Source: Toxonevra muliebris
Taxonomy: Eukaryota > Arthropoda > Insecta > Diptera > Pallopteridae
Reading direction: 5' to 3'
Length of the DNA: 64,000 bases
Assembly (NCBI GenBank): GCA_963691655.1
Contig: OY829326.1
Location: forward strand, 88,839,235-88,903,234
Made by a program: the position numbers and the translations under genes. Shown here piece by piece: positions 12,401 to 25,122 of this stretch. Positions within the stretch are counted from its first letter, which is position 1. Each line of letters starts with the position of its first letter. The notes below the pieces were generated by a model that was not told the DNA's origin, did not search any database, and was given only the letters and a program-made list of their open reading frames with translations.

Positions 12401-12586
12401 AAGCCAGCGAAAGCGGATCCACCATAATGACTGCATAAAATTAATTAAAATTGTAGACACTAAGATGGTCGACCAGCCCTCGTTGGCTTTCCAGGAGTAT
12501 TCTCCTAGCTGCCAAAATATCTCCTTGCTGTCACAGATCGCATAACACCTTGCATTAGGGGAGGTTTTATTTTAGAGGGTATGCTT

Positions 12587-13443
12587 CAGTGATGAAAAAG
12601 TAGGTACAATTGTACCTTTTTCCGACTTTTTCGAAGTAAAAGGTACATTAGGTACAATTGGCCAAAATAAATTTAATACTTAAATTTAACTAGCCTGTAC
12701 TGTATTGCTTAACTTCAAAGTTCACAGCTCTGATTTTGCTGTTTATAAAGGGAGAAATATTGCAAAAATAATTTTCTAAACCGAAGAAAGTTTAGTGCCA
12801 AAAGAGGGTAAATGTCATAAGAAGGTTTTTTTAGCAAAAATTTTATGAAATGTAAACTTCTTATGACTTTGAACCTGCTAATAAAATTATTTTCGCATTA
12901 TGTATGTTTCCTTTTTGAACAGTAATAACAGAGCTTTGAGTTTTAAAACAAATCTCGGCTCAACATTTTTAAAAAATCGAAAATTATGTTAAAAATTCAG
13001 GAACTTTCATGACCAATGTAGAGCCTTTAGATATTATCAGATTTAAAAATTTGTTTTCCCCTTGTGTTCATCTAGATGACTAAAAACTGTTCTTCTCTCT
13101 TAGTTTTCGATTTGTCGTACCCTGAAATGTTATTTATTGTGATTAATTTTGCGACTCACTGTATTTGTACTGCAATAATTTAACTAATTAGATGTAAAGA
13201 AGCCAACTACTGATTTTTTCAATAAAAACAATTTTATTTCAAATGAATTTCAATAGTTATATAACGAATATCGTTTTCATGTTTTGTTTACTCTTTAATT
13301 CTTAACTTTTAAATGAAAATTAAATTTCATACAAAAACGATGAACTAAAATGAAGTATACAATTTTAGGTACATTCATGCTTATTTAGGTACAACTTTTT
13401 GGGTAAATTAGGTACAACTTGAATTTTGGAAATTTCATCACTG
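12587..13443. mobile_element. Non-autonomous element with CAGTGATGAAA ends (857 bp)
   Basis: The left end is CAGTGATGAAAAAGTAGGTA and the right end is TTTCATCACTG, giving 11-bp inverted termini with one mismatch (CAGTGATGAAA); the AGGTACAA motif also recurs near both ends. The CAG start fits hAT-type ends, but the 8 bases on each side (12579-12586 and 13444-13451) do not clearly match. No transposase frame is present. The interior carries several copies of AGGTACAA, a subterminal motif that could serve as transposase binding sites. Confidence 0.6.
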
Positions 13444-14577
13444 GACTATCTTGGCCAGTCACATATCAGCAATCAGATATGCAACTATTACCAGCCATAC
13501 CACATTTCCATCAGATCACCCAATTACGGCACGTATCGTAATGCATGTTGGTCCCCTTGAGTGTCTGACAATTTAATTACAAATCTGTTGCTTCTGTCGA
13601 AACTTTTTAACAACATTCTCAGAATTTCTCGGTAATTGAGCTGCTGTATAATAATGTTTGTAAATTTGGTTTCTTTCTGAGCTTTAAGTAGGTATAAAAG
13701 AAAAAACTTTTTCTTGTCAGGGAGAATTTACAAAAATAATGGCATTTGTCGGTATAGCTTCGTAGTTCATAAACTCGTATATTAAAAGGAATTTATTAAA
13801 TTGTCGTATTATTTTCTTTTCCCATCCTATAATTTTCTTTATCACTTTTGTTTGTTTCATTACTTTATTTCATGCAATTTCAGCGGTACAACGAGCAAAT
13901 AAAATTAAAAAAACATCTCTACAGTACAATTTCAACCATTTTTGCAATGCGTTGCACACTTTTACTTCATTTCATGTTGTTGGTTGCTGCTGCATTGTAT
14001 TTTATAATAGACTTTAGCAATAAACTTAAGAAGCCGAGAGAGTGCGAAAGAGAAAGAAGGAGAAAGAGAGAGAAAAGAAAAATGTGTTTCTACTATCGTG
14101 GCATTGTTGCAATGTGAAATGCGTTTAAATGCTTGTATATAAATTTCTATGTATATGAATACACTAACGGAGTAGAAGGGGGGGAGGGCGGTTTGGGGCA
14201 CACTGCAAATTGCTTTCTTGAATTTAAAGACTTTTTGAAGGAACGAAAACTTTAAGCTTCCTCCTTTCGTAACCTCTGGATCCGTTAGTTTATTTATTTC
14301 GCACTCGCCTATATATATGTATGTATGTGTGTGTATGTGTGTATGTTCATTGCTCAAGCGTATTTCAGACATTTCAATTAAATTGAGAGCATCAACAACA
14401 TTTTGCAATTGTAGCAACCATGAGCAACATAAGCAACAATTTCATTTTCTTTCCTTTTTAGCTTTTTTATTGTTCTACTTTTACATTGTAGTTGTTTGCT
14501 TCCTGCTCCTTGCAAACCAACAATCTAATGTTTCTCTTGCAACATAGTTAGAGTATACATACAGATACTTATGTACA
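13444..14577. other. Gene-poor stretch with purine-rich tract
   Basis: A long GA-rich purine run lies at 14030-14082 and a GTAT/GTGT microsatellite at about 14317-14346. Frames here (for example 13848-14117 and 13962-14417 minus) are low-complexity and show no domain. I see no gene. Confidence 0.45.
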
Positions 14578-14980
14578 TTAAAGTGCATTACGATAAAAAG
14601 TTGTTGTTGTACTTCTCTGAAAATGAACCTCGGTTTATTTTATGATAATTGCCGAAATATTTCGGTTCTAGCGATTACCATTCGTGAGCTGAATCGTTTT
14701 GAAAAAATCTCTATGAAAAATGTTCTGTAGGCTACTCACTAATAATAAATGCCCAAAAATGCTTCTGAAACTTGTAATTTTAGTGAGCTTTTATTTGACC
14801 AAAAGTAGCCCACAGAAAAGTTTGTTCAAAAGGCGATTTTTAGAGGCTTTTTCAGCACACGAACGGCAAGCACGAGAGCCGACACATTTTCAGAAACTTC
14901 ATAAAATAAACTAAAACTCATTTTTAGAGAGATAGAATAAAATCTTTTTTTTTTTGGGTGTGGGGCTCGATGCACTTTAA
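14578..14980. mobile_element. TTAA-flanked MITE with AGTGCAT ends
   Basis: TTAA at 14578-14581 is followed by AGTGCAT, and ATGCACT is followed by TTAA at 14977-14980. Together this is an 11-bp perfect inverted terminus about 400 bp apart. TTAA flanks suggest a piggyBac- or Kolobok-like mover, but an alternative is that TTA belongs to the terminal repeat, because the left end aligns loosely with the element at 46749 (TTARRGYGCNYYACGA). No transposase is encoded. Confidence 0.5.
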
Positions 14981-15463
14981 CGTTCATGCATCGATTGAAG
15001 TTAAGGAAAGATTGTGTGTGTGTATGTGTAGTGCATTCAACTATTCAACTATACACATACATACATATACTTGGTTATAACGTTTCTTTGTGTGAGTTTT
15101 AATGCGTTTTCCGGTAACTTCTTTTATTTTTGTTTTTCTGGCATTTTGCTGCTGTTGACTGACAAAGAAAGAAAGAAGTAAAGAAAAAATGTAATAAAAA
15201 AATTATAACATTTCTACCTCATGCATGCATCCATACCCATACATACATATATAGAGTTGTTATCCATGTAGCAAAAATTGGCAGCAATCCCATTTTCTTG
15301 TTTTTTCGTTTGTGGTTCTAGTGTTCAGGAAGAAAGTAAAAGAAAAGCACTTTGACTTAATTAATTACTTGACTTAATTATACCCTACACCCGAGCAATG
15401 CTGGAGCTTACACATATTAAAATTGATTTGAAATTTTCGAATAAACAGAAAGATTTAGGAAGG

Positions 15464-15471
15464 TATATAAA
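15464..15471 (+). promoter_or_regulatory. TATA box (TATATAAA) upstream of candidate small exon
   Basis: TATATAAA starts 41 bp before the ATG at 15505, a spacing that would give a very short 5' UTR. AT-rich DNA makes chance TATA matches common, so the support comes mainly from its position. Confidence 0.3.
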
Positions 15472-15504
15472 TGCACTAGCGAATCATAGGAAGAGGGTTT
15501 AGGG

Positions 15505-15678
15505 ATGAAAATGGTGATTTGGAAGAAGTCGTTGCAAAGGAAAATTACTTGTTGCGGAATTTTATTGAATATCATCTTCTTAACGTCAGAAACATGTGCT
15601 AATATGGAATCCGATCATCCTACTTTTAGCCACTTGAACAATCGTAATAAAGAAAAAATTTCAAACTTTCTTTTCACC
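15505..15678 (+). CDS. Candidate first exon of a small secreted protein
   Basis: Exactly 58 codons run from ATG 15505 to a perfect donor GTAAGT at 15679, ending in phase 0. The peptide begins with a basic segment (KKSLQRK) followed by a hydrophobic stretch ICCGILL-type (residues 14-26, ITCCGILLNIIFL) and a plausible signal cleavage near SETCA-N, leaving a short charged mature part (NMESDHPTFSHLNNRNKEK). A TATA box lies 41 bp upstream. No family is recognised and no second exon could be found, so it may be chance or a decayed gene. Frame, donor and signal peptide agreeing is the only support. Confidence 0.25.
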
Positions 15679-16195
15679 GTAAGTACCGTGGGATGCAGAA
15701 TGGCGTCGATATAATGTAGAAAAATATTAAAACTGCATTTCTTTCTACTGAACCAAAATCATTGATAAATGAAGGAAAGAAAATTAGAATTTATTATAAA
15801 AAATAATAAATTCTAAGCTGTAAAGAAATGAGGCTATAATAAGAAAGCCTCAAAACCTAACCGTAAGAAAGCACAACAACTTAGATAAAGTCGTAAAGAA
15901 GTTATGCAGAACCGACAAGTTCAAGATATACGACGATCTAATATCTGAAGCAGAATCTTGCGCTGTAAACGAAATCATCAGGTAACCAAAGCAAATAAAG
16001 GATAAGCTTTGAATCCAGCAGCAACCACTCCAACTCAGTCATTCACGACAAATATCGAACAAGGTAGCCACTTACACTCATATTCTCATTTAATCGACAA
16101 GATATTCTATGCAATATTCTATGTAAAAACAACAAAGCTCCGAGAATTGCATTAAAGTTATTTAAGTGTTCAAGGTTTGTTTATTAGGCTTAATG

Positions 16196-16378
16196 AAACG
16201 TCATTTTCTTTTTTTTAAGTGATAAAGTGACCCAGTCGCAACAGTGTATAAAGAGTAGCAAATCATACGGCCGTTTCGGAACCCGCCACAATTCCTCATC
16301 AGTGATCTTTGTGATGGTTCTTACTAGCATTTCAATATTCTATATAAGCGTCTAATATTTACGTTACCGAGAATTACA
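16196..16378 (-). repeat. Dispersed repeat, copy 1 (minus relative to 27.55 kb copy)
   Basis: The reverse complement of this segment matches 27551-27716 over about 170 bp, including CATCACAAAGATCACTGATG and a shared core TCCGAAACGGCCGT. Shorter pieces of the same family are at 44625-44680 and 63974-64000. It has no coding content. A partial further copy of its tail (GAAGTGACTAAGTCGCA) is at about 16599-16615. Confidence 0.8.
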
Positions 16379-18744
16379 AGATTTTTTTTTGTTTTTCAAG
16401 TATTTTCAGCGAACAGAAATTTTTGTACATATTTTGTTGAAATTCCCATTGTAACTAGATATTTAACAGTGAGTTAATGATTTGTCTAGTTGTAGAAATG
16501 AGAGAGTGAGCGTGTTATATTACACTGAAAAATTATTTGAGTATCATTTAACTGAATTGTGCCTTACTCATTTTTATATTAATCATTTTTTTTATCGAAG
16601 TGACTAAGTCGCACGCTCTACTTGAAAACTGGTTACATGGTCTTGCAATCTTAGTGTCCTGGCAAAGTATTTCTTACCAGCATAAATATGAAACTCGACG
16701 CGTCGATAAGTAAACAACAAGCGGAAGTTCGAATGAATCGCTCATGAGTTGATCCTATAAATACTTCACGAGAATCAAGAACAGCAGTTTTTGAGGATAT
16801 CGCAAGCTTCACCTAACTGGGAAGTATACAGTAAAAAAACGTTTGTCTCAAAATCAAGTAAATATGTTCCGTATTTTTAAGATGCGAAGCTATCCTTAAT
16901 ATTCACAAAAGTTTCTTAAATTATAGAAATTAGACTTTAAAAACTGTCCTTGAAATATTTAATATGGAAAAACTAAATGTCGTTAAAATAAATATAATTA
17001 ATTGGTCATAGATTTTAAATATTTTTATATGGTGACGGTTTCTCTCTCCCTAATTTTACTTCGTAGTTTTAAGGACATATTTCCCCTTTTTTCAGGACAT
17101 TTTTCTACGCAAAAGTAATAACGTTTTTTAAGTCACTCGCTCTTTATTTATGTGCCGATCGAATTTTGGAATATTTTTTAATCTTTAGTGCGAAAAATGT
17201 TTTCCTAAATTCAAGTAAAATTCTACCAAAAATAAAGAAACATTTCTTTACATTAAAGTAATTATTTTCTGAAATGTAAGTCAATTTTAAAAGAACGTGT
17301 GTATTTTTATTGAGAACAAGTTTCTGTCAAATTTAAAAAATATTAAGAAAAAATTTGGAAACGATGTACTTAATTGAAGGAAAATTTACCTAAAAATAAA
17401 GACACAACGAATATAAATTTTAAATGCAAATTTATCTGAATTTTGGCTCAATTGCAATGCCAATTTTCCAAAGATTTAGGATGTTTTTGTTTAAATTTAA
17501 ATAATAATTTTTTTTTTAATGTGGTAACGACAGTCGGTGGTTCTCTGGGTGATTTATGCCCACAGCAGAATAAAGAAGGTCAAAGTCGCACAGTTCAACA
17601 GAATATAGAAATAATCATGCATATCAAACATTACCAAATCGCGTTTATTCATTTCCAATTATGTGGTTGCGAAACGTGGCTAGAAATTTGAGAAAAGAAG
17701 TTAATGAATCGTGAAAATCGTTGACAAAACTTACAAACTACGCAAAAATCCGCATCCGATTGAAGAAATTCTCTAACAGGAATTAAAGTACATAAGAAGA
17801 AGAAGACAACTTCCGAAGAATTCAAATATGGGTGTAGCATATCCTAAATTTGAGTATGCACGATCAAGGCTGCTATATCTTCCTTTTGAAATGGCGTCCT
17901 TTTCATTTTTATAATTAACTTATACATATGCATTTAAGTAAATATATACATACATGTGTGGGGAAAAAATAATTTCATGGAAAAAATTAAAACTTTTCTC
18001 GATGCTGTTTTTTCTGTCGAAAGTATGCTTTAATATGCACAATCACGCATACATACATCCACACATGCATATGCAGATACACTTATACAGATACAACTTA
18101 CAGTCAATTGAGCAATTATATTATAAACTTTTTGCCATATAATTTTTGTTGTTGTTACTAGAGTCATTTACTGTGATTCAGCTTTACATAAAAGAAAAAA
18201 AAAATATGTAAGAGGCAAACAGGCAAACAAACCGCATAACTTAATTTTAATAAAATACAGATGCTTGACTTTCTGGTTTCCGTACTACAAACGCAAACAA
18301 CATTGTATGAAATACACTTACACACACGCACATGCACAGATCCAGCCATACAGAAATTCAGTTTATTATCTCACACTTATGTGCTACTTAAAAATTTCTT
18401 TATGCTACTTTGCAGTTGTCGGTACTCGGTACTCATAAATATATACATAAATCACTTATCATTAAAATGATTGCTTTTATACACATATATTTATATGTAT
18501 GCAATGTAGACTTGCGAATGTTTGTGTGTGTGTTGTGCGTATGTTGTGTGCATATATCATAAACTCATATAATACAAAGAAATAATAATACTTACATATT
18601 CTCAAGTGTTTGTAGATGTATTACAATTCAAGTGTGTGAGTACGTGGATTTATGGATGTATGCGTACATGTGTATATGTAAAAAAGAAGTGATTTCATCG
18701 TATATTCTATTGTCTTTTGTCTCTTGACTCTTATGTGTATATTA
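16379..18744. other. AT-rich DNA, no gene seen
   Basis: The stretch contains microsatellite-like CATA tracts near 18040-18080 and A/T runs. Frames at 17443-17691 and 17954-18142 have no recognisable content. Confidence 0.45.
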
Positions 18745-19109
18745 GGGTGGAGGAAAAAATTGTTTTCTCAAACTGCTTTTTGTTTTACCTCTGAAAGGAA
18801 AAAGGTTTTAAATATGAGAAACTCTTCTGTACCAAATTTTGTGCTCATAAGGAAAATAAAGTTTTAAGTTTAAGAGACAAACAGGGTTTAAGTTTTGTAA
18901 ACAAGGTTTTAACTTTCAAAACAAGGTTTTGACTTTCTAAAACATTATCTGCTTCCAAAGACACCCACCCCTCTGTACCAAATTTTACCCGATTCGATAA
19001 AAGAAAAACAAAATTTACCCCACGTGGTTAATAGTTCCAACTTTAAAAGGTAACCGAATTCCAAAAAATTCCCTTAGTTACTGAGAATAAAATTAGCTTT
19101 ACTCTACCC
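18745..19109. mobile_element. Short MITE with GGGTGGAG/CTACCC ends flanked by TA
   Basis: TTAGGGTGGAG at 18742 is mirrored by CTCTACCCTAA ending at 19112, an inverted terminus with one mismatch about 365 bp apart. TA dinucleotides at 18743-18744 and 19110-19111 fit a TA target duplication. Inside, CAAGGTTTTAACTTT and CAAGGTTTTGACTTT form a short direct repeat. No transposase is present. Confidence 0.6.
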
Positions 19110-19111
19110 TA

Positions 19112-21059
19112 ATGTATATGTACATATGTGCGCTTGTGGTTTTATTTCTCATACATACATATATCTTTTTTTACTCATACACTGAAGTAGCAGCAGGTCA
19201 AGTTCTTCTCTTGTGTACTGCCTCTTTGATCATATTAATACTTTCTCTTCTTTTTATTTTTCTGTTTGCCTTTCTTTGCCTTATTTATTTATTTGCAAGT
19301 AGCTAGCAAAAAAACGGAGGCTGCTTTTATTATTATTTCTTTTACTTTTCTCCTTGTTGATTTTATTGTTGTTGTCATGACAGTTGAAATATTCATTTGA
19401 CATGCACGTAAATATATACATACATATATACTCACGAATATATGTATATATTCATATATTTGTTGCTGTTTGTCCTTTATTGAATTGTGAATTATACTTT
19501 GTTTGCAAGGATTCCTTTACGCTATTTCTGTATCTTTTTTAATACTTTTTTCTTTATTATTTACATTTTCAATTTATTAGAAAGTTCCTTAAGAGTGTGC
19601 TCCTGTTTTTTATTAACATCGAAGAGATTTATTGCGGCATGATGGAAATCGCAATTGCGAAATCAAATTCGTGGTCAGATTCTGTTTCTTCTTCTATATA
19701 ACGTGAAGCTTAATAATTAGTAATGTTAATTAACAAAAAAAATTTGAAAATTCAACTTAAAATTATGTCTGTCGCCCAATGTGAGAAACTTCTTTACTCG
19801 GGGCTGAAGGAAAATTTATAGTGGAGTGAATTGATAGAAATAAAAATCAGAGGTCTAGTGTGTTGTTTCATAGTATGGATGTGTGAGTTTATAAATATTA
19901 ATTATTTATTTGTTTTATTATATATTTTACCTTAAGCTTAAAAGTATGCAACACATAATTCTTATGTTTAAATATCAATGGAATAGTGGAACATATCAAA
20001 AATTGTTTTCATTTATTCTATTGTTATATTGAATAGTTTATTCTTTCCTAATTGAAATTGTAAAATAATATCAACGATATAAACGTGCAAAAAACCTTGA
20101 AAAGAGAAAATGTAAAAATTTTAAAAAACTAATGATTGCACTTTTTGGAACATAAAAACATCATGACGAGTTCAGAATGGATTCATTTTGTTTTTAATAT
20201 AAGTTTTGGTATGACATCTTTCCCCACATGTTTCCCAGCTTACAGCTCTGGGTACTAGTTACAATATTTTATGAAGAGCTGCAACTGCTCCTGTTTGGTC
20301 CACTCAAACTATGTTAATAAAATAGAATAACTATCGTATTATTATTTAGTAAGAGTGATATTGAAAAATTTGTTTTTTTGCGACTGTTTACAACACATCA
20401 TGAGCAATTAGGTAATAAATTTTAAAGTCTAATGCTGCATTTCCTCATATCGTTTTACAAGTGACAAATTATGTATTTTTACATATTTCTAAAAATGGCA
20501 AGTGGAAATAGCGAAAAATTTGCTGTCTTGAATTACGGTCAACGCTGGTCAATGATTGACAATAAATTTGCATGACCAGTAGAAAGAGTGCAGTTGACAA
20601 ACAAAATGTCATTTGGTCATTAATTGGAACTGAAAACATTTTGGCATCGTGTTGAATCTTTTGTCAATGAAATGGCAGAGAAGAGCGTTCTTTTTAAGTT
20701 CATGGCTTGGTTTTTTTTTTTTGAAAATTAAAGAAGTGTTGTTCAACAAAAACTGTTTGTTAATTGTAGTTGAAAAGGGCAGAAAACGATTTATGTTTAG
20801 ATTTTATGTCAGAAGATAACGAAGTAGAGAAGTAATAGAATAAAATACTTTTAAATTATTTATTGCAAAAAGTTAGTATATTACTACAATATACCAATAT
20901 GAACTGATTATAAATATGACGATATATTTAAAATGGCGTAAAATTTTTTAAAACTAAAACTAAAAACAAAATTTATTTTTAGCTAAAGCGTTTATCGTTC
21001 TATTTTCCAAGCTTTGGGCAAGTGGAGATACTAAATCACTATTGTTACACATATATTTG
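19112..21059. other. AT-rich DNA, no gene seen
   Basis: There are T-rich and ATAC/TATG microsatellite tracts (19110-19170, 19410-19460). No exon-like or transposon-like structure was recognised. Confidence 0.45.
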
Positions 21060-21640
21060 AGTGAACTGTGAGACTGAATGCGATCCGCAATTGGTCTCTC
21101 ACAAATCTTGGTCATAGCAGAATATTAGGTGAAACCAAATATCTTCCACTATCTGTTGAGCTCGCCCTTTTCTCACCATCTTTCGGCAACATATATTCAA
21201 TCTTGCAAAGAGTAGAATGCGGGTAATGTGATACGCCCTAATGCCATCGAACTATATACTGATGGATCAAGACTAGAGGTATGGAGGGGGTGGATTTTAC
21301 TTTGAGCGTTTGAATAAATCAACACATTTCTCTTCCCTATCCGAATCTGATAATCCCCCTAAGCTGGTGATCTCACTAGACTTGGCACGACTCTCACCAA
21401 TTCACGCAGCACTAGCAATGCTGCTAGTGCCATTTATCACATCTTAATTAAGAACCACCATCTCCATATTGCGGAAAGCAACACAGTTCTGGCCTATGCC
21501 AGATCTATCTTGCACTAGAGCATTCATAAACTTGTATCGAATACACATTAGCAGAGTAATTTCTATTCTTACCCGTAGACAAGCCCTATCCCATAATTAT
21601 TTCAGCGGAAGCTGCTGAAGTGAAGAAAAAGGCGAATAAA
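21060..21640 (+). mobile_element. LINE remnant with RNase H domain, heavily decayed
   Basis: Plus-strand translation, with frameshifts and stops, gives IELYTDGSRLE at about 21244-21276, the first catalytic Asp region of a LINE RNase H domain. It is followed by pieces resembling the alpha-helical part (NAASAIYHILIKNHHLHIAE). Upstream, ATKS-type sequence of the reverse transcriptase-RNase H linker is not recoverable. The copy lacks both ends. Confidence 0.55.
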
Positions 21641-24330
21641 TCGTCCACCTTATATTCAACTGCCCCACTTTAGCAGCCCACAGAAACAGAACTTTTCTAT
21701 GAGAGACTCACAGAACTTTCATCCTCTCAAATCAAAGAAGGATCAAGAGCTAACAACTCGCATGATTATGGATCAAAACTGCCGTATTTAGATAAAATAA
21801 CTCATCTGGAACTGAGATACTGAGTATTTTGTGTTTTCCCAAAAGGCATCGCATCTATTTTATAACAACAACAAAATCTTACAAAAATGTTTGCGTATTG
21901 ACTTTTATTTATTAGCTTACATATATCTACGAACTTTACATGGTATATTAAATAAAATAAAATATTAATTTCTTTATTTTCAACGACAAATAGAATTTGA
22001 TAGAACGTCAATATAACAAGCAAGCTACTCGTAACTTTTAAGTTAAGAGTAAATGCAAGTTTTGTTGTTTTTCTTAGTAAGCAATAATGTGATCGAAAAC
22101 TAAAAATAAATTAAAAGCATAGAAGCCAGTGAAAGGCAAAGAGCTTGCAAAAGATGAACTGTCTTTAAGCTTTTAATACATGTAACTTAGAATGCTTATT
22201 ACAGACATTAGAATGCAAAAACAGTACAGTTTAGAAGTTAAATCACTTTACACGTGCTTCCACATCAAGAAGATCAACCACTTGGTGCTTTCTATATTTT
22301 CACACTATTAGCTTTGGAGCTTTCTATATCGGTTCAAAAATTTTGGATGTGTATAGCTTTTTATATTGAAAAAATATTACTGTTACCTATCTGCAGTTTT
22401 CTTACAAAATTTATAAAATTACTAAAGATTAAAAACTCATCAGTATTTTTAAGTAAAATATGCTAAATAAAGTTTATTCATTTTTCAGGCAGGAATTCTT
22501 GATTACTGTTTTTAATTATTAAGGCGGAAAGATACATTTACCAAACTTTCCGTGACTCAAAATTTATCAAAATGTCAGATTAGTAATTTATGGTAAGTAC
22601 GGCGGAAAGTGTCTCAGTGTGTTCTTTTTGAAACAGCCCTAACGGCCTGACCTAACCTATGTCTGTGAACATTTAATTTGGAAACTAAAAGAAAAACCTT
22701 CATTTAAATACATTAGTTAACAAGGTAAAGCTCCTCCATACTATAGGTAGAATAATGCTAATGTTGAGTAATCCATACCCAATCATCAGCTACTTTTAAG
22801 ATTTCGCACACAATTTTTCAGTAATAACTGAATCCATACGAATGAGACGATACTATTACATATGTATAATCTATGCTAAAAATTATTGGATAACGATATC
22901 AGATATTTACTTATGTACTAAGTAAGTGAAAATATGGATACATAAAGTTTACTATGTATTAAATATAACTCATACGTCTAGTAGAATCAACAAGAAAGTT
23001 TGTGCTATAAACCAAACATATTCAACTTGTACTTAAAAAGCACATAAATATTTTAACTATATATAAGTTGGGTGAAAGTGCTCATGCATATGTGTGTAGA
23101 TATATACATGCATAAATTCTTTCATTCTATGTTTTGCTATAAAAAAGGTGTTACATGTAATAAAAAAGTTCATAAGTCTGTGCACAGGGTCACTGTGATG
23201 ACGATGCAACAAATTTGCTCCTATTTCGAAATTTTCATTTTCTCTGTCTGCTCCTTTGCCTAGAAGTTAATAAATACAATGCAACATATTAAGTTGTCGA
23301 GGTAGCATCTTAGCAATTCACTGCTACCAATAATTTTTGTCTCTCAAATTACAACAGTAGCAACATTTTAATGATTGCCAGCGCTTACTATGACATTTTA
23401 GTTGTTTTACTATATGTATAGCAGTAGTTGTTATTGTTTTAGTAGCAGCACTAGTAACAGTTGCAACTTTATAACTTACTCGTCGTAGTTACTTGTTCAC
23501 AACTTTCTTAGATATTATGTATGAAGACTTGTATTTGAGGTATGTGACGCGGTTCCGTCTGTACATAGCAATATCCTTGAGCTCAAGAACAGCAGCGGCA
23601 GTGGCTGCAGCAGCAGTATAATAAAGTTGCAGCAAGTGAAAGAATTTATTTGTAAAATGCGTGGCTTCTTTCTAGTATAATTCATTCACATGTGTAAGTA
23701 TCCTGTATATATAAATGTGCGCGTATGTGTGCACGCATATGGATATGGTTACATGTTTATGGGATATGTGAAAGTCTCACATAGCATTGTAGAAAATGAA
23801 GAAAATGGCTCATAAAATAAAAAACTTTGTTGCAAATTTTTGACACAGCTCAAGTGTTGCAAAAAAAAAAGTTTTAGCACGTAGATGTATGAATTTATGT
23901 GTGGCATTAATATTTAATTGCTGTTCATTTATAATTTTTTATATGTTGTGGTGCTAATATGATGATATATAAGAGTAAATTACAAGTTTTAATATAGAGA
24001 TAAAGCAAAGCGACCCATCTAGAGAGGAAAGAACTTTACTTGGGAGAATTTTGCTAAAGGAAAAATCGATTAAACTGCATACGGTTTTGGTATAAAAGAA
24101 AAAAAATATTAACGAAAAGTACAAACAAAATAAAATACTACTCCCTGGCAGTTTTTGGTTCAATGAAATCTTCTGCGAAAACTCGTCAATCGTTGGAATA
24201 CCACGAAAATTTGTATCTCGTATACTCAGCCATACATACATATTGAAGGTATATCCTTTAAAAAAATATCTTTGTGGGCATAATAGAAATTGCAATCCAG
24301 AAAGGCTTGGTTATGTTAGGTTTGGAAGGC
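21641..24330. other. AT-rich DNA with CAG-rich patch, no gene seen
   Basis: A cluster of CAG/GTAG triplets lies at 23340-23640 (GCAGCAGCGGCAG-type), and a short CCTAACCTA piece at 22651-22660. No frame longer than 113 codons is present and none resembles a protein. Confidence 0.45.
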
Positions 24331-24337
24331 GTGTGCG

Positions 24338-24478
24338 AATATATATATATATATATATAGATATATAGATATATATATATATATATATATATATATGGAC
24401 AATGGACAATTAAGTATATATATATATATATATATATGTATATCCGCATTTCCACTCGGAGACTTAATTGTCCATTGT
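24338..24478. repeat. AT microsatellite flanked by a 16-bp inverted repeat
   Basis: ACAATGGACAATTAAG at 24399-24414 is the exact reverse complement of 24463-24478, with (TA)n between them and another (AT)n tract to the left (24338-24396). The structure can fold as a hairpin with an AT-rich loop. It lies immediately beside the LINE remnant that follows. Confidence 0.75.
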
Positions 24479-24479
24479 G

Positions 24480-25122
24480 ATTGCCCTCATTTGATTGCTA
24501 GGAGGGAGGCATGTCTCTAACCACGGTTCCCGTCAGCAGTCTAGGTAATGCCTCTCTGGAATCATTTGGTTCTCCGGATAAAGGTAAGGGGATCCGATAA
24601 TTCTAATTTCGTGAAAAAGCGTGACGCTAAGCATTGGAGTCTACTCATATGCAAGCCTTGGAATCAAATCTGTCTCTTCTTCATCATGAAGACTTCTGCA
24701 CAGTCTGTTCGTTGGAATACGCCACCGTTGAAGGAGCATTGGTGCAATAGCACAATGTCCATTAATGACTCCAGTGAGCAGACTGCAGATTTGTTGTGTC
24801 CTAAGAGGACATTTGTCTACTTCCAATCTAAGCTTGGCAATAGGCCCCGTGAAACTTCACAGTCATTTAGGTTAGTTCAAACGTCATTTGACACCGCGTT
24901 TCGTATTTCGTTCCCTTCAATATTGCTATGTCCAGGAAACCAGCAGAGAGTGATCTTGTTGTTCTTAATGACCATCAGTGAAGCACGACATTTCTTCAGA
25001 AAGGCTACTCTCACCAATGCTGGCAAAACTACTGAGGTCACTTGTGAAGCCTCAAACAATAAAGGCAGCTCAATGGAAAAAAGGGTGAGATAAGTCATTC
25101 GGGTGTGGCACCTTTCATACAA
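24480..25122 (-). mobile_element. Degraded LINE: RNase H end and C-terminal domain
   Basis: On the minus strand, 25122-24877 encodes KITLCWFPGHSNIEGNE, the conserved WxPGHxxxxGNE block at the C-terminal side of LINE RNase H domains. Further downstream (24826-24641) GHCAIAPMLLQRWRIPTNRL and an acidic DEEE stretch match the usual post-RNase H region. The pieces are in different frames with stops, so the copy is dead. Long plus-strand frames here are shadows. Confidence 0.7.

Noticed and set aside
24548..25093. 181-codon plus-strand open frame
   Set aside because: It is the shadow of a minus-strand LINE RNase H remnant (WFPGHSNIEGNE) and has no protein-like content of its own.
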